A DNA stretch of 54,704 nucleotides from Psychrobacter sp. 5A.1 (GTDB taxonomy: Bacteria; Pseudomonadota; Gammaproteobacteria; Pseudomonadales; Moraxellaceae): the NCBI RefSeq assembly GCF_030407455.1, contig NZ_JASDDJ010000018.1, positions 1 to 54,704 on the forward strand, given 5' to 3'. Shown here piece by piece: positions 26,898 to 37,012 of this stretch (position 1 is the stretch's first letter; the number at the start of each line of letters is the position of its first letter). The position numbers were made by a program, and so were the translations under genes. The notes below the pieces were generated by a model. That model searched no databases, had not been told where the DNA came from, and saw only the letters and a program-made list of their open reading frames with translations.

Positions 26898-27764
26898 TAG
26901 CGCCTTCCTTACTGGTGCAAAACTACGTCTGTGCGCGGACAAAACACCATGTCGCTCAATGGCTTCCATATGAGCTCGCGTCGGATAGCCTTTGTGTTTG
27001 GCGATACCGTATTCTGGATATTGAGCATCCAATGCATACATCATTTCGTCACGACTTACTTTTGCCAATATACTGGCCGCTGCAATGCTAGTATGGCGTG
27101 CATCCCCTTTTACCCATGCTTGGCAGTCAATTGTGGATGGCACTACGCCTAATTTTTTCACCGCCTCATAGTTCAAGTCAGGACAGCGATTCCCATCAAA
27201 CAATACTTCGATTTGTAATGCATCAAACGCGGTGCTTTCGACTTTCTCAGTCATCGAAAAATGTTTGAAAATTGCCTCTAATAACGCTTCGGTACATAAG
27301 CGCATACCGAGCATCGTTGCTTGCAAGATATTTACTTGATCGATAACCGCGGCTGGTATATCGGCGATGACATAACCAATTGCATGCTGCTGAACCAGCG
27401 GGTAAAGGATATCACGCTTTTTTTCACTCAGTTGTTTGGAGTCCGTCAGTATCGACAATGGCGTGTCTTTGAGTGGTTGCGCCTCAATCAATCCTGACCA
27501 AGTCGCCGGTAATATCGCCGCGGCAACATTGACGCTACCGAGTAATGGCCCGCGCCCTGCTTCATCGACACCAATCTGTAATATTGATGGTTCCGACTGC
27601 TGACTATACTGAGTCAAATACTGAACGAACAACTCAGAGGTATTTAATTGACCATATAAATGTATGGGCGTCGCCAATTGAATATACTGCCCTTTAACAT
27701 CAATGCTTTCAATATCGATATCAATTGTCTGGAATGGGGTTTCTGTACTGTGTTGAATATGCAT
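26883..27764 (-). CDS. rnhB: Ribonuclease HII
   Basis: This 293-residue protein cleaves the RNA strand of RNA-DNA hybrids and single ribonucleotides in DNA. The catalytic motif [19 protein letters not shown] lies near residue 65, later acidic residues are in [12 protein letters not shown] and the [20 protein letters not shown] helix. Typical RnhB is about 200 residues; here an extra N-terminal domain of about 60 residues ([20 protein letters not shown]) of unknown role is present. I chose ATG 27764 rather than TTG 27833, which would overlap lpxB. The final codons (GAA GAC ACG CCC TAG) are identical to the tip of the small TIR element. Confidence 0.9.
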   Translation of the reverse strand: MHIQHSTETPFQTIDIDIESIDVKGQYIQLATPIHLYGQLNTSELFVQYLTQYSQQSEPSILQIGVDEAGRGPLLGSVNVAAAILPATWSGLIEAQPLKDTPLSILTDSKQLSEKKRDILYPLVQQHAIGYVIADIPAAVIDQVNILQATMLGMRLCTEALLEAIFKHFSMTEKVESTAFDALQIEVLFDGNRCPDLNYEAVKKLGVVPSTIDCQAWVKGDARHTSIAAASILAKVSRDEMMYALDAQYPEYGIAKHKGYPTRAHMEAIERHGVLSAHRRSFAPVRKALEDTP

Positions 27765-27786
27765 AATGTTAGGCAGTCTTTCTCGT

Positions 27787-29103
27787 TTAGGTAGGGTTGA
27801 CGGTATTACTATCTTGAATAAACCACTGCTCAATCACACTGTTTGCAGGCTCATGGTTGCTTTGCTGCTGTAGTGACTGCTTTGTCACTAGCAAGTCGTG
27901 TAATTGCTCGGCATAGGCACGTGGTTGCAACAGACGCATTACGGTACGGCAAATATTGTCGCCACTCGCCTGCTCTTGAATAAGCTCAGGCACAATCGGC
28001 GCATTAGCCAATATGTTAGGCAATGCCACATAAGGCACTTTTACCAAGCGCTTGGCAATCTGATAAGTTAGCTGATTCAATTGATAGACCACCACCATGG
28101 GCCGTTCAAGCAGCATCGCTTCTAACGTTGCTGTCCCAGACGCTAGCATCACGATATCTGATGCGGCCATTGCATGCTGGCTAAACTCTGGTTGGGTATC
28201 ATCATAGACGACCACAATCGCGGCACGCAGCTGCTCTGAGCGTTGATCAATCACATCTTGAACAATGTATTGATGGTTTTGATCGACCGTTGGAATGATA
28301 AAGCATAGCTTGAGATCTAACAGGATGAGCTTTTGTATGCCATCAAGCATCAATGGCAAAATAGCCGTGATTTCACCGCGCCTAGAGCCTGGCATCACAC
28401 AAATAAGCTGACTCACATCATCGAACCGTTCAATGAAAAACTGCTGCAATCCATCATTGTGCCAGACCAACTCGCTGCGACGTTGATTGATTGGCCTGTT
28501 GAGTAATGTTTGGTCAATGGTTCGTAGTAGCGGATGACCCACACAAACCGCTGGATGATTATGTCGCTCATACACTGGCAGCTCAAACGGGAACAGACAT
28601 AATACCAAATTGGTCGCCGCTTTAATATTATGGATACGCGACTCGCGCCACGCCCAGATAGAAGGACTAACATACTGTACACAGAACACGCCTTGGGGTT
28701 TAAGTTTTTTGGATACTCGTAAATTAAAATCAGGGGCGTCGATACCGATGAACCAGTCGATATTGGCCGTCTTAAACGCACTCAGTAGCTCGCGGCGCGC
28801 CTTGAGCAAATCGGGTAGCTGCGCCACAACTTCAACCAGACCCATCACTGCCAAGCGTTCCAATGGAAAAATACTCTGCAATCCTTGCGCTTGCATTTTT
28901 GTACCGCCTACACCTACCCAGACAATATCATCACGCAGGTTATTCATCTGCTGCATAAAATCTGCACCCAAACTGTCACCAGATACTTCACCTGCGACGA
29001 TGGCTATCACTAACGGCGCAGCGTGTATGTTAGGTATCTGAGTATCCGTCTCTGTTTGATGAATGAGGTCAGTATGGTGATGAGACGTAGCAGAATCTGT
29101 CAT
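27787..29103 (-). CDS. lpxB: Lipid-A-disaccharide synthase
   Basis: This 438-residue family 19 glycosyltransferase joins UDP-2,3-diacylglucosamine and lipid X in lipid A biosynthesis at the inner membrane. Family motifs are [16 protein letters not shown] near residue 35, [72 protein letters not shown] and [15 protein letters not shown]. The N-terminal 30 residues (His/Thr/Asp-rich) are an extension relative to E. coli. GAGAGCT precedes the start. rnhB follows 22 bp downstream, the common lpxB-rnhB pairing of Gammaproteobacteria. Confidence 0.96.
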   Translation of the reverse strand: MTDSATSHHHTDLIHQTETDTQIPNIHAAPLVIAIVAGEVSGDSLGADFMQQMNNLRDDIVWVGVGGTKMQAQGLQSIFPLERLAVMGLVEVVAQLPDLLKARRELLSAFKTANIDWFIGIDAPDFNLRVSKKLKPQGVFCVQYVSPSIWAWRESRIHNIKAATNLVLCLFPFELPVYERHNHPAVCVGHPLLRTIDQTLLNRPINQRRSELVWHNDGLQQFFIERFDDVSQLICVMPGSRRGEITAILPLMLDGIQKLILLDLKLCFIIPTVDQNHQYIVQDVIDQRSEQLRAAIVVVYDDTQPEFSQHAMAASDIVMLASGTATLEAMLLERPMVVVYQLNQLTYQIAKRLVKVPYVALPNILANAPIVPELIQEQASGDNICRTVMRLLQPRAYAEQLHDLLVTKQSLQQQSNHEPANSVIEQWFIQDSNTVNPT

Positions 29104-29470
29104 GACAAGCTCTCAATATTAAAAATATACAAATAAAATAAATCGACCATTATTATAGAATATAACGTGGCAAACCAGCGATGCACTTTATGCTCAATAC
29201 GCATTGTACGTACTTATTATTTTCACGTCATGATTTTAGCGACTTATCGTTGATGTTGCTATCATACGTGACGATGATACAAATAGCTAAATTCACGCAT
29301 AAGAGCTGAACGTCTAGCACCCCAAATTTAACTAACTCTTATTAATAGACGGAAAAACGAAATGCTAAACGTGCATTTGGAACGGCAAATATCGCGCTAA
29401 GTGTATACAAGTATAACTAAGTTTTGGTTTCTACATTCCAGTTATCAGTCAATTAACTGTCCGACTGCCC

Positions 29471-29499
29471 TTGTCAACCAACACTTTTGTCCGCATAAT
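29471..29499 (+). promoter_or_regulatory. Sigma70-type promoter for the DAHP synthase gene
   Basis: TTGTCA at 29471-29476, a 17-bp spacer and CATAAT at 29494-29499 lie 37 bp before the start codon. Both boxes match the consensus at five of six positions. Confidence 0.65.
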
Positions 29500-29535
29500 G
29501 AATATTCCTATAAATCAGCTAGACGATATATAATC

Positions 29536-30618
29536 ATGACAACATCAGTTACCCATAATGCAGATATTGACGACGTGAATATTGAAAAATTTATTCCTTT
29601 AATTACTCCTGCCGAGCTAAAAGCCGAGCTGCCTTTGTCAGACGACGCGTATAACACCGTACTAAAAGGTCGTAATACTATCCAAGATATCTTGGACGGT
29701 AAAGACAAGCGTTTGTTTGTGGTCATTGGCCCCTGCTCTATTCACGATATCAAAGCCGCTCACGAATATGCCGATCGTTTAGCCGTATTGGCAAAAGAAA
29801 TCGAAGACAGTGTATTTGTGGTCATGCGTGTTTATTTTGAAAAACCTCGTACGACGGTCGGCTGGAAAGGCATGATCAACGATCCTGATATGAATGACAG
29901 CTTTGATATAGAAAAAGGCTTGCGCACGGCTCGTAAATTGCTACTGGATCTGAATGAAAAAGGGCTCCCTTGCGCGACCGAAGCACTTGATCCAAATACG
30001 CCGCAGTACATACAGGATCTAATCAGCTGGTCAGCCATTGGCGCACGTACCACTGAGAGCCAAACGCATCGCGAAATGAGCTCAGGCTTGTCCTGCCCAG
30101 TTGGCTTCAAAAATGGTACGGATGGCGGTATGACAGTGGCTGTAAATGCCATGCAAGCGGTCAAGGAAGGTCATAGCTTCTTAGGTCTATCCTCAGACGG
30201 TAAAGTCTCTATCATCAAATCTAAAGGCAACCCTTACGCGCATGTGGTACTTCGCGGTGGTAATGGCAAACCTAACTATGATGAAACTGCGGTCGCTCAA
30301 GTTGAAAATGAGCTGGCAAAAGGCAAAACCAATAGCAAGATCATGATTGATTCAAGCCATGCCAACTCCGGTAAAGACCCTTATTTACAACCGATGGTTA
30401 TCAAAAACGTTGCCGAACAGATTCAAAATGGCAATAAATCAATTATCGGTATGATGATTGAGAGCCACTTAAAAGGTGGCAATCAAAAACTGACTGCTGA
30501 TTTGAGTCAGCTTGAGTATGGCAAATCGATCACCGATGGTTGCCTAGATTGGGACAGCACCGTCACAGCATTACATAGCTTACGTGACATGGTAAAAGAT
30601 ATACTACCAAATCGTTAA
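29536..30618 (+). CDS. aroF: 3-deoxy-7-phosphoheptulonate synthase, class I (AroF/AroG type)
   Basis: This 360-residue enzyme condenses phosphoenolpyruvate and erythrose 4-phosphate in the first step of the shikimate pathway. Motifs seen: FVVIGPCSIHDIKAAHEYAD, VMRVYFEKPRTTVGWKG, ALDPNTPQY, GARTTESQTHREMSSGLSCP, VGFKNGTDGG and DSSHANSGKDP. The segment SWSAIGARTTESQTHRE and TEALDPN are closer to the Tyr-type AroF of E. coli than to AroG, but feedback specificity is not proven. ATG 29536 is chosen over the upstream in-frame start at 29401 because the promoter lies between them and conserved sequence starts later. Confidence 0.92.
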   Translation: MTTSVTHNADIDDVNIEKFIPLITPAELKAELPLSDDAYNTVLKGRNTIQDILDGKDKRLFVVIGPCSIHDIKAAHEYADRLAVLAKEIEDSVFVVMRVYFEKPRTTVGWKGMINDPDMNDSFDIEKGLRTARKLLLDLNEKGLPCATEALDPNTPQYIQDLISWSAIGARTTESQTHREMSSGLSCPVGFKNGTDGGMTVAVNAMQAVKEGHSFLGLSSDGKVSIIKSKGNPYAHVVLRGGNGKPNYDETAVAQVENELAKGKTNSKIMIDSSHANSGKDPYLQPMVIKNVAEQIQNGNKSIIGMMIESHLKGGNQKLTADLSQLEYGKSITDGCLDWDSTVTALHSLRDMVKDILPNR

Positions 30619-30651
30619 TAGCCATCAGTGATAGTTTGTCGTCGAGCAAAT

Positions 30652-30694
30652 AATAAAAAGCCCCTTTCGCATTAGTGCAAAAGGGGCTTTTTAT
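30652..30694. terminator. Bidirectional terminator between aroF and pepN
   Basis: AATAAAAAGCCCCTTT at 30652-30667 pairs with AAAGGGGCTTTTTATT at about 30680-30695 around a GCATTAGTGC-type top. A run of T follows on both strands. Confidence 0.9.
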
Positions 30695-30735
30695 TTATGA
30701 ACACTCTGTCTTAACTCACTTCATACTGCTATCAA

Positions 30736-33378
30736 CTAGCTATTTGCAGCACCTAGCACGCTCTCTAAGCTTTCGAGCACATGCTTAGATGAGACATTCT
30801 TTTGTAAATCTACCAGCTGCTCATGCGCCATTTGACGACGTGGCTCAGCCAACGTATTCCAGCGTGCCAGTACTTGCAGTAAGCGCGACGCTAATACAGG
30901 GTTGGCATCATCTAATTTCTGAATCACGCCTGTATACATCTCTAGACCTTCTGCCGTCCATAATACCGTTGGCTGCGAGCTAAAAGCACTGATGACCGAA
31001 CGGACACGGTTAGGGGTATTCCAATCAAAATCTGCGTGCGTCAGTAGCGACTTGACCATATCAGGCGTCACGTCGTCAGCCGCAGCTTGTACACTGAACC
31101 ACAAATCGATAACCAGATCGTTTGCTTGGAAACGCTCATAGAAGTCTGCTAAGTACTTATCTGCACCTGCCAATTGATGATTGACCATGGCCTTCAATGC
31201 ACCAAAGCGCTCAGTCATACAGCTGGCATTGTCATACTGCTGTTGTGCCCAGTCGGCTGCATCATCCACATTGGCAGTCAACGCCATATCAAGCACGACA
31301 TTACGCAACGCACGAATGCCTCGTGCTTCAGCGCTGTCCTCATAAGACTGCATTGGCAAGTTGTTGTACAACTCAGCCCATTGGTCCTTTAATTTATCAG
31401 CTACTTGCTTGTATAGCCCATCGCGCTGCTCTTTAACCAGCACTGGATCGTAGTCTGCAGGGATGGCAGAAGCCAACTCTTGCGCTGATGGAATATCAAG
31501 CAATCGTGCCGCTAGCATCGCATCATCAGCCGCTAAGACGGGCAACGTCTGCGCCAATGCTTCCAAATACACCTCAGGGCTGCTCTTCGCACCTTGTCCT
31601 TGCAGTAAAATACGGTTTACCAGCATTTGAGTGACCTGCCAGCGGTTGAACCCATTGGTTTCATGCTTAAGCAGAAATGCCAAGTCTGCATCTTGATAAT
31701 CATAATTGAGCTGTACGGGCGCACTAAAGTCACGCAGTAAAGATACAACAGGCTCGCTGGCGACATTTTCAAAAACAAACGTTTGTGTCGCTTTGTCAAG
31801 CAATAACATACGCTCGGCGACGATAGCGCCTGAGTCGTTGTCAAATAAGGCGGTTGCTACAGGTATCGGCAATGGTTTTGGCGCATCAAAGCCTTTCACA
31901 TGGCGTGTCTGCTGATTCAAGGTGATGGTTAGCGTCTGCGCTGCGCTATCATAAGTTTGAGAACCCGATACCACTGGCGTACCAGGCTGACGATACCAAT
32001 CAATAAAATTCTCGATTTTGTCATCAGTAATACTAAGCGCTGATAGAAAGTCCTCAACCGTTACCGCTTGTCCATCATAGCGACGGAAGTACTCATCTGT
32101 TCCTTTACGGAAATCATCTGGTCCCAACGTATTGGCAATCATACGCACAATTTCAGCACCTTTCTCGTAGACGGTCGTCGTATAAAAGTTATTAATTTCA
32201 ACAAAACTCTCTGGACGTACTGGATGTGCTAATGGGCCTGCATCTTCGCTAAACTGATGCGCACGCAAGGTGGCCACGTCATCAATACGCTGTACCGCAC
32301 TTGACTGCTGATCTGCTGAAAATGATTGATCACGGTAAACGGTAAAGCCTTCTTTTAAACACAGCTGGAACCAATCACGGCAGGTAATACGATTGCCTGT
32401 CCAGTTATGAAAATACTCATGAGCGATAATGGCTTTTACGCTAAAACTACGGGCATCAGTGGTCGTCTCAGGGCTAGATAACACGCAAGCGGTGTTAAAA
32501 ATATTGAGACCTTTATTTTCCATCGCACCCATATTAAATTGACTGACCGCCACAATCATATAGCGATCTAGATCATAGGCTCGGCCATAATTGACCTCAT
32601 CCCATTTCATGGCGTCTTTTAGCGCTTGCATACCCACATCGCATTTATCGATATCGGCAGACTTTGCGTATATTTCAAGCAGGACATCTCGACCTTCACT
32701 CGTCGTATAAGAATCCGTCAGCACATCCAAATCAGCAACGACACAAGCAAATAGATAGCTTGGCTTGTTGGTTGGATCATGCCAAATCGCATAGTGACGG
32801 TCTGGTGCATCGGCCACTTCGCCTGCTTCGACTAAGTTACCATTGGCCAATAAGGTCGGATAACGCTTGTCGGCTTCCAGTCGGGTGGTAAATATCGCTA
32901 GTACATCAGGGCGATCAGGATAAAAAGTAATCTTGCGGAAACCCTCTGGCTCACATTGAGTGACAAACATAGTATCGTCGCCACTGCCTGCCATATATAA
33001 ACCTTCAAGCGCGGTGTTGGTCTGTGGGCAGATGCGTACTTGAATATCTAAAGTCACTTGAGCAGGGGCGTTATAAATGGTCAGTTGACCAGCCTCTTGT
33101 TGATAATGCTCAGCGGTCAATGACTCACCATTCATGGCAATCGCTAGCAACTCTAACGACTCACCAAATAAAACGATATCCCCTGCGGTCTGACGCACCA
33201 TCTCAAGCGTGCTATCTACCTGCGCATACGCTTCAAACAGCTTAATATCTAAATGAACGGTATCGACATCGAAACTCGGTTTTTGATAGTCTTTTAAGTT
33301 AATCTTACTAGGCGTGTGTGGCGGTACATCTGGCATTTCAGGATTGATGATTTGAGCAGCGGTTTCAGCAGTAGACAT
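30736..33378 (-). CDS. pepN: Aminopeptidase N (M1 zinc metallopeptidase)
   Basis: This 880-residue cytosolic aminopeptidase removes N-terminal residues from peptides. The substrate-anchoring GAMENKGLNIFN lies near residue 280, the zinc site HEYFHNWTGNRITCRDW near 315 with the third ligand Glu in LKEGFTVYRDQ. The length matches E. coli PepN (870). The C-terminal helical domain is complete. AGGAC precedes ATG 33378 (reverse strand). No obvious partner gene. Confidence 0.96.
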   Translation of the reverse strand: MSTAETAAQIINPEMPDVPPHTPSKINLKDYQKPSFDVDTVHLDIKLFEAYAQVDSTLEMVRQTAGDIVLFGESLELLAIAMNGESLTAEHYQQEAGQLTIYNAPAQVTLDIQVRICPQTNTALEGLYMAGSGDDTMFVTQCEPEGFRKITFYPDRPDVLAIFTTRLEADKRYPTLLANGNLVEAGEVADAPDRHYAIWHDPTNKPSYLFACVVADLDVLTDSYTTSEGRDVLLEIYAKSADIDKCDVGMQALKDAMKWDEVNYGRAYDLDRYMIVAVSQFNMGAMENKGLNIFNTACVLSSPETTTDARSFSVKAIIAHEYFHNWTGNRITCRDWFQLCLKEGFTVYRDQSFSADQQSSAVQRIDDVATLRAHQFSEDAGPLAHPVRPESFVEINNFYTTTVYEKGAEIVRMIANTLGPDDFRKGTDEYFRRYDGQAVTVEDFLSALSITDDKIENFIDWYRQPGTPVVSGSQTYDSAAQTLTITLNQQTRHVKGFDAPKPLPIPVATALFDNDSGAIVAERMLLLDKATQTFVFENVASEPVVSLLRDFSAPVQLNYDYQDADLAFLLKHETNGFNRWQVTQMLVNRILLQGQGAKSSPEVYLEALAQTLPVLAADDAMLAARLLDIPSAQELASAIPADYDPVLVKEQRDGLYKQVADKLKDQWAELYNNLPMQSYEDSAEARGIRALRNVVLDMALTANVDDAADWAQQQYDNASCMTERFGALKAMVNHQLAGADKYLADFYERFQANDLVIDLWFSVQAAADDVTPDMVKSLLTHADFDWNTPNRVRSVISAFSSQPTVLWTAEGLEMYTGVIQKLDDANPVLASRLLQVLARWNTLAEPRRQMAHEQLVDLQKNVSSKHVLESLESVLGAANS

Positions 33379-33730
33379 ATGGCGTCCTATTATTATTGGT
33401 GATAATATTCGTTAAATATACTTTCTCGTCAAATTTATAGCTCGGGTGTGTCATTGTTTAGATTGTGAAGTCTAAAATGAGGAAAATTGATGACCCAACC
33501 TAGATTGACCTAAATCATTAGATTTCAAGTGTGGATATTGAGATATAGTCGGTTCAAGATAATGTAGAGACAAAGCAGGCAAGTGAGCGTACTATAAATA
33601 GCAGACTAGCGTGTTTCCTCCTTTTGAAAACGGTGATAAAAATAAGTGATGCGTTATCCATTGGATAATGTTGCTGAAAATGATTTAATGGTCGTATTGA
33701 CGACCCATCATTTAACAAACGGCCTATTAT
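33379..33730. other. Intergenic region with two decayed TIR-element ends
   Basis: No gene was found here. GGTGTGTCATTGTTTAGATT and following bases (about 33443-33495) match the left end of the short variant. TAGCGTGTTTCCTCCTTTTG and following (about 33607-33650) match a decayed left end of the long form. The promoter of the 33731 gene must lie here but is not clear. Confidence 0.55.
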
Positions 33731-34369
33731 ATGACAAAGCACACTGCCAGTCGCTCAGACATTACTCTACCACTATTAATAGCATATGTTGATGCCCTTT
33801 TGCCCTCATTAACGACTCAAGTACAACTGCCAACTGAGTCTAGCAATGATAGTGCTGAGTTATTATGGGTAGTACATGGCAATCAAGATTTGTCAGCGTT
33901 GCAAGTACAGCTTAGAGATAATGAATCTATCAAGAATAGTGTTGAAAAGGATAGTGTTGAAAAGGACAGTGCTGAGATGGCAAGGGATGCATGGCATCTA
34001 TCGACACTGGCTGAACTTGCTAAGCATAACCTGCCTGAGCGTTATGAGCTTGCTTGCTTTTGGCTACCCACTTTGCCAGCAGAATTATTACAACATTATG
34101 TACCGCTACTGATGCGCTACCGTGATTTGTATGCAGCACATTTGCTGATTGCCTTAGACAGCTCGGTAGATTTAAAACCGTATGGCTTTACCCCATTTAA
34201 TATTTTAAGTGAGCCACTTCTAGACGCCGATAATTTTCACTCTATCACCTCGTCAACCGTCACTGCAACGCTTTGGCAGTTTAATCTATATGACTATAAA
34301 CAACTACCGAATTGGCTCAATGCAGACTACTGGGCCAATCCTGAGAATTGGGGCAAACATCGATGGTAA
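33731..34369 (+). CDS. Conserved hypothetical protein, DUF6231-like
   Basis: This is a 212-residue soluble protein. The C-terminus FNLYDYKQLPNWLNADYWAN, then PENWGKHRW, resembles a small family known from Pseudomonas and Acinetobacter that I recall as DUF6231. The middle (ACFWLPTLPAELLQHYVPLL and RYRDLYAAHLLIAL) suggests a Rossmann-like fold of unknown role. There is a 6-residue tandem repeat (SVEKDSVEKDSAE at about 72-84, 18-bp DNA repeat) that looks like a recent expansion in a loop. No membrane segment. Function not known. Confidence 0.75.
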   Translation: MTKHTASRSDITLPLLIAYVDALLPSLTTQVQLPTESSNDSAELLWVVHGNQDLSALQVQLRDNESIKNSVEKDSVEKDSAEMARDAWHLSTLAELAKHNLPERYELACFWLPTLPAELLQHYVPLLMRYRDLYAAHLLIALDSSVDLKPYGFTPFNILSEPLLDADNFHSITSSTVTATLWQFNLYDYKQLPNWLNADYWANPENWGKHRW

Positions 34370-34523
34370 TATGCCGCATATCTATCTGTAAATTCTAGAA
34401 TTATTTACAGTAATACTACTTACATAAAGTAACATTTAGTATATGATAGATAGCAATTGCCTAACTTTTTCGTAAGCAGTTTAAAAAAACAATTTTAATT
34501 AATTAAAGTTTTAGGAGCTCGTC

Positions 34524-35042
34524 ATGTCAATCAGTTTTTCTAAGATCGCTGTTCTTGCTGTGCTATCAAGCGCGGTTGCACTAACCACTGGTTGTGCTAC
34601 CAAGCGGTCTACTTCGGAAGTTGTGGTTGCCCCGCTAGGTATCCCAGGTGGATACAGTGGCTATAACAGTGCTGTCAGTGTAGGCAACTCGAATGCGGTT
34701 ATTGCTAGCGCTGAGAACCTACAAGCAGTGGTCTACTTTGCCTTTGATAGCAGTGAAATTACGGCTCAATCAGCGAGTGTCCTGAATCAACACGTAAGCT
34801 TGCTAAATTCAAACCCAGCAGCTGGTGTGGTTATCGCAGGTCATACTGATGAGCGCGGTAGCCGTGAATACAATATGGCACTAGGCGAACGTCGTGCCCA
34901 ATCGGCTCGTAACTACCTTGCAGCACAAGGTGTTAATGCAAACAACATCCGTGTTATCAGCTATGGTGAAGAGCGCGCTGCTACAGCTGGCAACACTGAA
35001 GACGCTTATGCACAAAATCGTCGTGCCGAGTTATCTTACTAA
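34524..35042 (+). CDS. pal: Peptidoglycan-associated lipoprotein Pal
   Basis: This 172-residue outer-membrane lipoprotein has signal peptide and lipobox ALTTGC (Cys24). An OmpA-C domain covers about 68-172 with VVYFAFDSSEITAQSASVLN, VVIAGHTDERGSREYNMALG and ERRAQSARNYLAAQG. Asp and Arg in the TDERGSREYN motif bind diaminopimelate of peptidoglycan. Pal normally follows tolQRAB; those genes are not next to it here. AGGAG at 34512-34516 supports the start, and a terminator follows at once, so it is a single-gene unit. Confidence 0.93.
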   Translation: MSISFSKIAVLAVLSSAVALTTGCATKRSTSEVVVAPLGIPGGYSGYNSAVSVGNSNAVIASAENLQAVVYFAFDSSEITAQSASVLNQHVSLLNSNPAAGVVIAGHTDERGSREYNMALGERRAQSARNYLAAQGVNANNIRVISYGEERAATAGNTEDAYAQNRRAELSY

Positions 35043-35071
35043 GCATTGTTTATAACGTTCGATGATTAAAT

Positions 35072-35103
35072 AAAGCTCAGTAATAATATATTGCTGGGCT
35101 TTT
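35072..35103. terminator. Terminator after pal
   Basis: AAAGCTCAGTAAT (35072-35084) pairs with ATTGCTGGGCTTT (35090-35102), with G-T pairs, followed by TATTATTTTT. Confidence 0.8.
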
Positions 35104-35249
35104 ATTATTTTTGACCAGATAATTAAATATAGATTATTTAGACATAGCTATTGAGATATGACTATCTACGTATCAAATAAATAAGGTTCAAACTTGCACA
35201 TTCTTATATATTCAATTCTATAACAATCGTTTTTGATGACTAGTAATAT

Positions 35250-36065
35250 ATGCCGACTTCTAACCTCACCCGGATACAGTACACTCAACTCGACACCACG
35301 ACATGGTGTGTGACGGCTCAAGTGAGCGAATCAGTGAGTCATTTAGTCACTGGAAGCTTGTGGAACAAGTCATTATGGTTATCATCATGTAATACGTCGT
35401 GTAAAGACATCATTAAGTTCAATAGCCTAAATTGGTACTATCAGGTGGCGACAGCAGCACCTAGACACTCAGTACCTGCTCTAGCGCGTAAACAACGTCA
35501 GCAGCAGCGGCAAGGCGTCAGGCAACTATTGCAAGAGCTACTTAAAAAACTGTCAGTCAATGACACCTTAGATGAGTCAGGCTTCCCCTATCGGCTCGTC
35601 AACAGTCAGTATTATGTGTGTTTTAGTCATACGGGTGCTAATCATTCAAAGCATACTACAAAGTCAAATCAGACAACTGGCCAGAATTTACCTAGCAAAA
35701 TAGCGGTCGTCATTAGTCGTCAGCGTCCTGCTGGCATCGATATAGAGAGCAATAATATTGCTTGGCATGTGGTCAGGCGTTTTTACTCAGCAAACGAGAT
35801 TGCTCTCTTAGAACAGCTCTCAACCGAGCAACGTGATAACACGGCCAAATTACTGTGGCAAATAAAAGAAAGTTTTATCAAAATCAACCAATACACATTG
35901 GCTCAAGGATTGGGTATGGATTACTCCACCCTTATCCCTAGCTTAATTGAGGATGATAAAAAATCCCTTTCTTTTTCTATATCCAATGAGACAAAAAAAA
36001 CTCGCCACCGCTCTGCTTACCGTGTTGCCACATTACACGCACAGGAAACTATCGTTGTTTTCTGA
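35250..36065 (+). CDS. 4'-phosphopantetheinyl transferase (Sfp-like)
   Basis: This 271-residue protein transfers phosphopantetheine from CoA to carrier-protein serines. The family signature is PAGIDIE near residue 170 (Asp and Glu bind Mg) and LLWQIKESFIK near 210 (Lys-Glu-Ser of the WxxKES motif). RRFYSANEIALLEQL and YYVCFSHTGAN complete the usual set. It is longer than AcpS and of the AcpT/Sfp size. No polyketide or peptide synthetase gene is nearby, so the target may be acyl carrier or alpha-aminoadipate-like proteins elsewhere. Inference from motifs only. Confidence 0.8.
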   Translation: MPTSNLTRIQYTQLDTTTWCVTAQVSESVSHLVTGSLWNKSLWLSSCNTSCKDIIKFNSLNWYYQVATAAPRHSVPALARKQRQQQRQGVRQLLQELLKKLSVNDTLDESGFPYRLVNSQYYVCFSHTGANHSKHTTKSNQTTGQNLPSKIAVVISRQRPAGIDIESNNIAWHVVRRFYSANEIALLEQLSTEQRDNTAKLLWQIKESFIKINQYTLAQGLGMDYSTLIPSLIEDDKKSLSFSISNETKKTRHRSAYRVATLHAQETIVVF

Positions 36066-36118
36066 GTGAAAGTCAAACCTACGTTTTAAAAATATTTTCA
36101 ATACTTTATTTTAAGCAT

Positions 36119-36150
36119 AAAAAAACGACCCTAAGAAGGATCGTTTTTTT
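36119..36150. terminator. Bidirectional terminator between the PPTase and barrel protein genes
   Basis: AAAAAAACGACCCT pairs with AGGATCGTTTTTTT around a short loop, with one mismatch. It serves both convergent genes. Confidence 0.85.
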
Positions 36151-36187
36151 GTTTTCTGCTAATGACAGTATTTAAACTGTGATTAGA

Positions 36188-37012
36188 TTAGAAACGGTAA
36201 GTTGCACCAAGTTTAACAATTGGGAACCACTCTAACCAATCTTTATCTTCTAAATCTTTCTCAGCTTGGTCAGCTACAAGTTCTGCATCTGGATTAGTAT
36301 TACCAGCTACGCGATTAATTGTTGCAGTGGTTTTACCCATATATGCTGCGCCAATTTCACCAAACAAACCAAAATTGTTAGTAATATTAGGACGGAAACC
36401 AACTGTTAGGTAAGGTGCTAACTTGTTACGATGTTCAATAGTCCCTTCTAAAGCACCTACGTCACTTAATAGATACTCTTCACCATTAACGCTATAATAC
36501 GCGTCGTCACCACTTCCCTCAGGATTTGCACGCACATCAATATCGTTGTCAGGAACGATGATACCAGCACCCATCGTGAACCAGTTACCAGTAGGACGCA
36601 ATTGCACACCTAGGTAAGGATTGCTAAAATCACTATCAACATCATAATTGATGTCATTTGCGTCAAAATCACCGCCGAAAAGGTCAGCAACATCGCCACC
36701 TGCCCAACCAGCTTGTAATTCAGTTTTTTCGTTCAGTGACCAACCGATATTAGCACCATAACCTAAAGTGCCAACTTCCGCGCTTACAGATGCTGGATTC
36801 ACTACTTTACTAAAGAAACCTTTAGTACCACCAACGACAGCACCCGTCGTGTTACTTACCATACCAGCATCAGCATCATATGCATAAGAAGCAGGTTCTG
36901 CTTCATAAACAACCGCATCATTGTCATCAACGACGATAACTGGCTCAGCAGCCAATGCGGCAGTTGATGCTAATACGGCAGCAGTAATTGCTGTTAATTT
37001 AATAAGTTTCAT
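36188..37012 (-). CDS. Outer-membrane beta-barrel protein
   Basis: This 274-residue protein has a clean signal peptide (MKLIKLTAITAAVLASTAAL, cleavage after ALA). The mature part alternates short amphipathic strands (VSAEVGTLGYGANIGWSL, TELQAGWAGG, NPYLGVQLRPTGNWFTMGAG, LAPYLTVGFRP, FGLFGEIGAAYMG) and ends with LGATYRF, the C-terminal Phe signal for BAM insertion. It is probably a small barrel of eight to ten strands. Ligand or pore role unknown; the loops are acidic. Monocistronic. Confidence 0.8.
   Translation of the reverse strand: MKLIKLTAITAAVLASTAALAAEPVIVVDDNDAVVYEAEPASYAYDADAGMVSNTTGAVVGGTKGFFSKVVNPASVSAEVGTLGYGANIGWSLNEKTELQAGWAGGDVADLFGGDFDANDINYDVDSDFSNPYLGVQLRPTGNWFTMGAGIIVPDNDIDVRANPEGSGDDAYYSVNGEEYLLSDVGALEGTIEHRNKLAPYLTVGFRPNITNNFGLFGEIGAAYMGKTTATINRVAGNTNPDAELVADQAEKDLEDKDWLEWFPIVKLGATYRF

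Noticed and set aside
27765..27833. TTG-started longer RnhB overlapping lpxB
   Set aside because: It would overlap lpxB by 47 bases and has no better RBS than ATG 27764.
29104..29470. Leader peptide or attenuator before DAHP synthase
   Set aside because: No Trp-, Tyr- or Phe-rich short frame and no terminator/antiterminator pair was seen.
29401..29535. Longer N-terminus for DAHP synthase
   Set aside because: It would start upstream of the predicted promoter, and conserved sequence begins after ATG 29536.
34524..35042. Pal as part of a tol operon
   Set aside because: No tol gene is adjacent; the gene has its own terminator and is flanked by unrelated genes.
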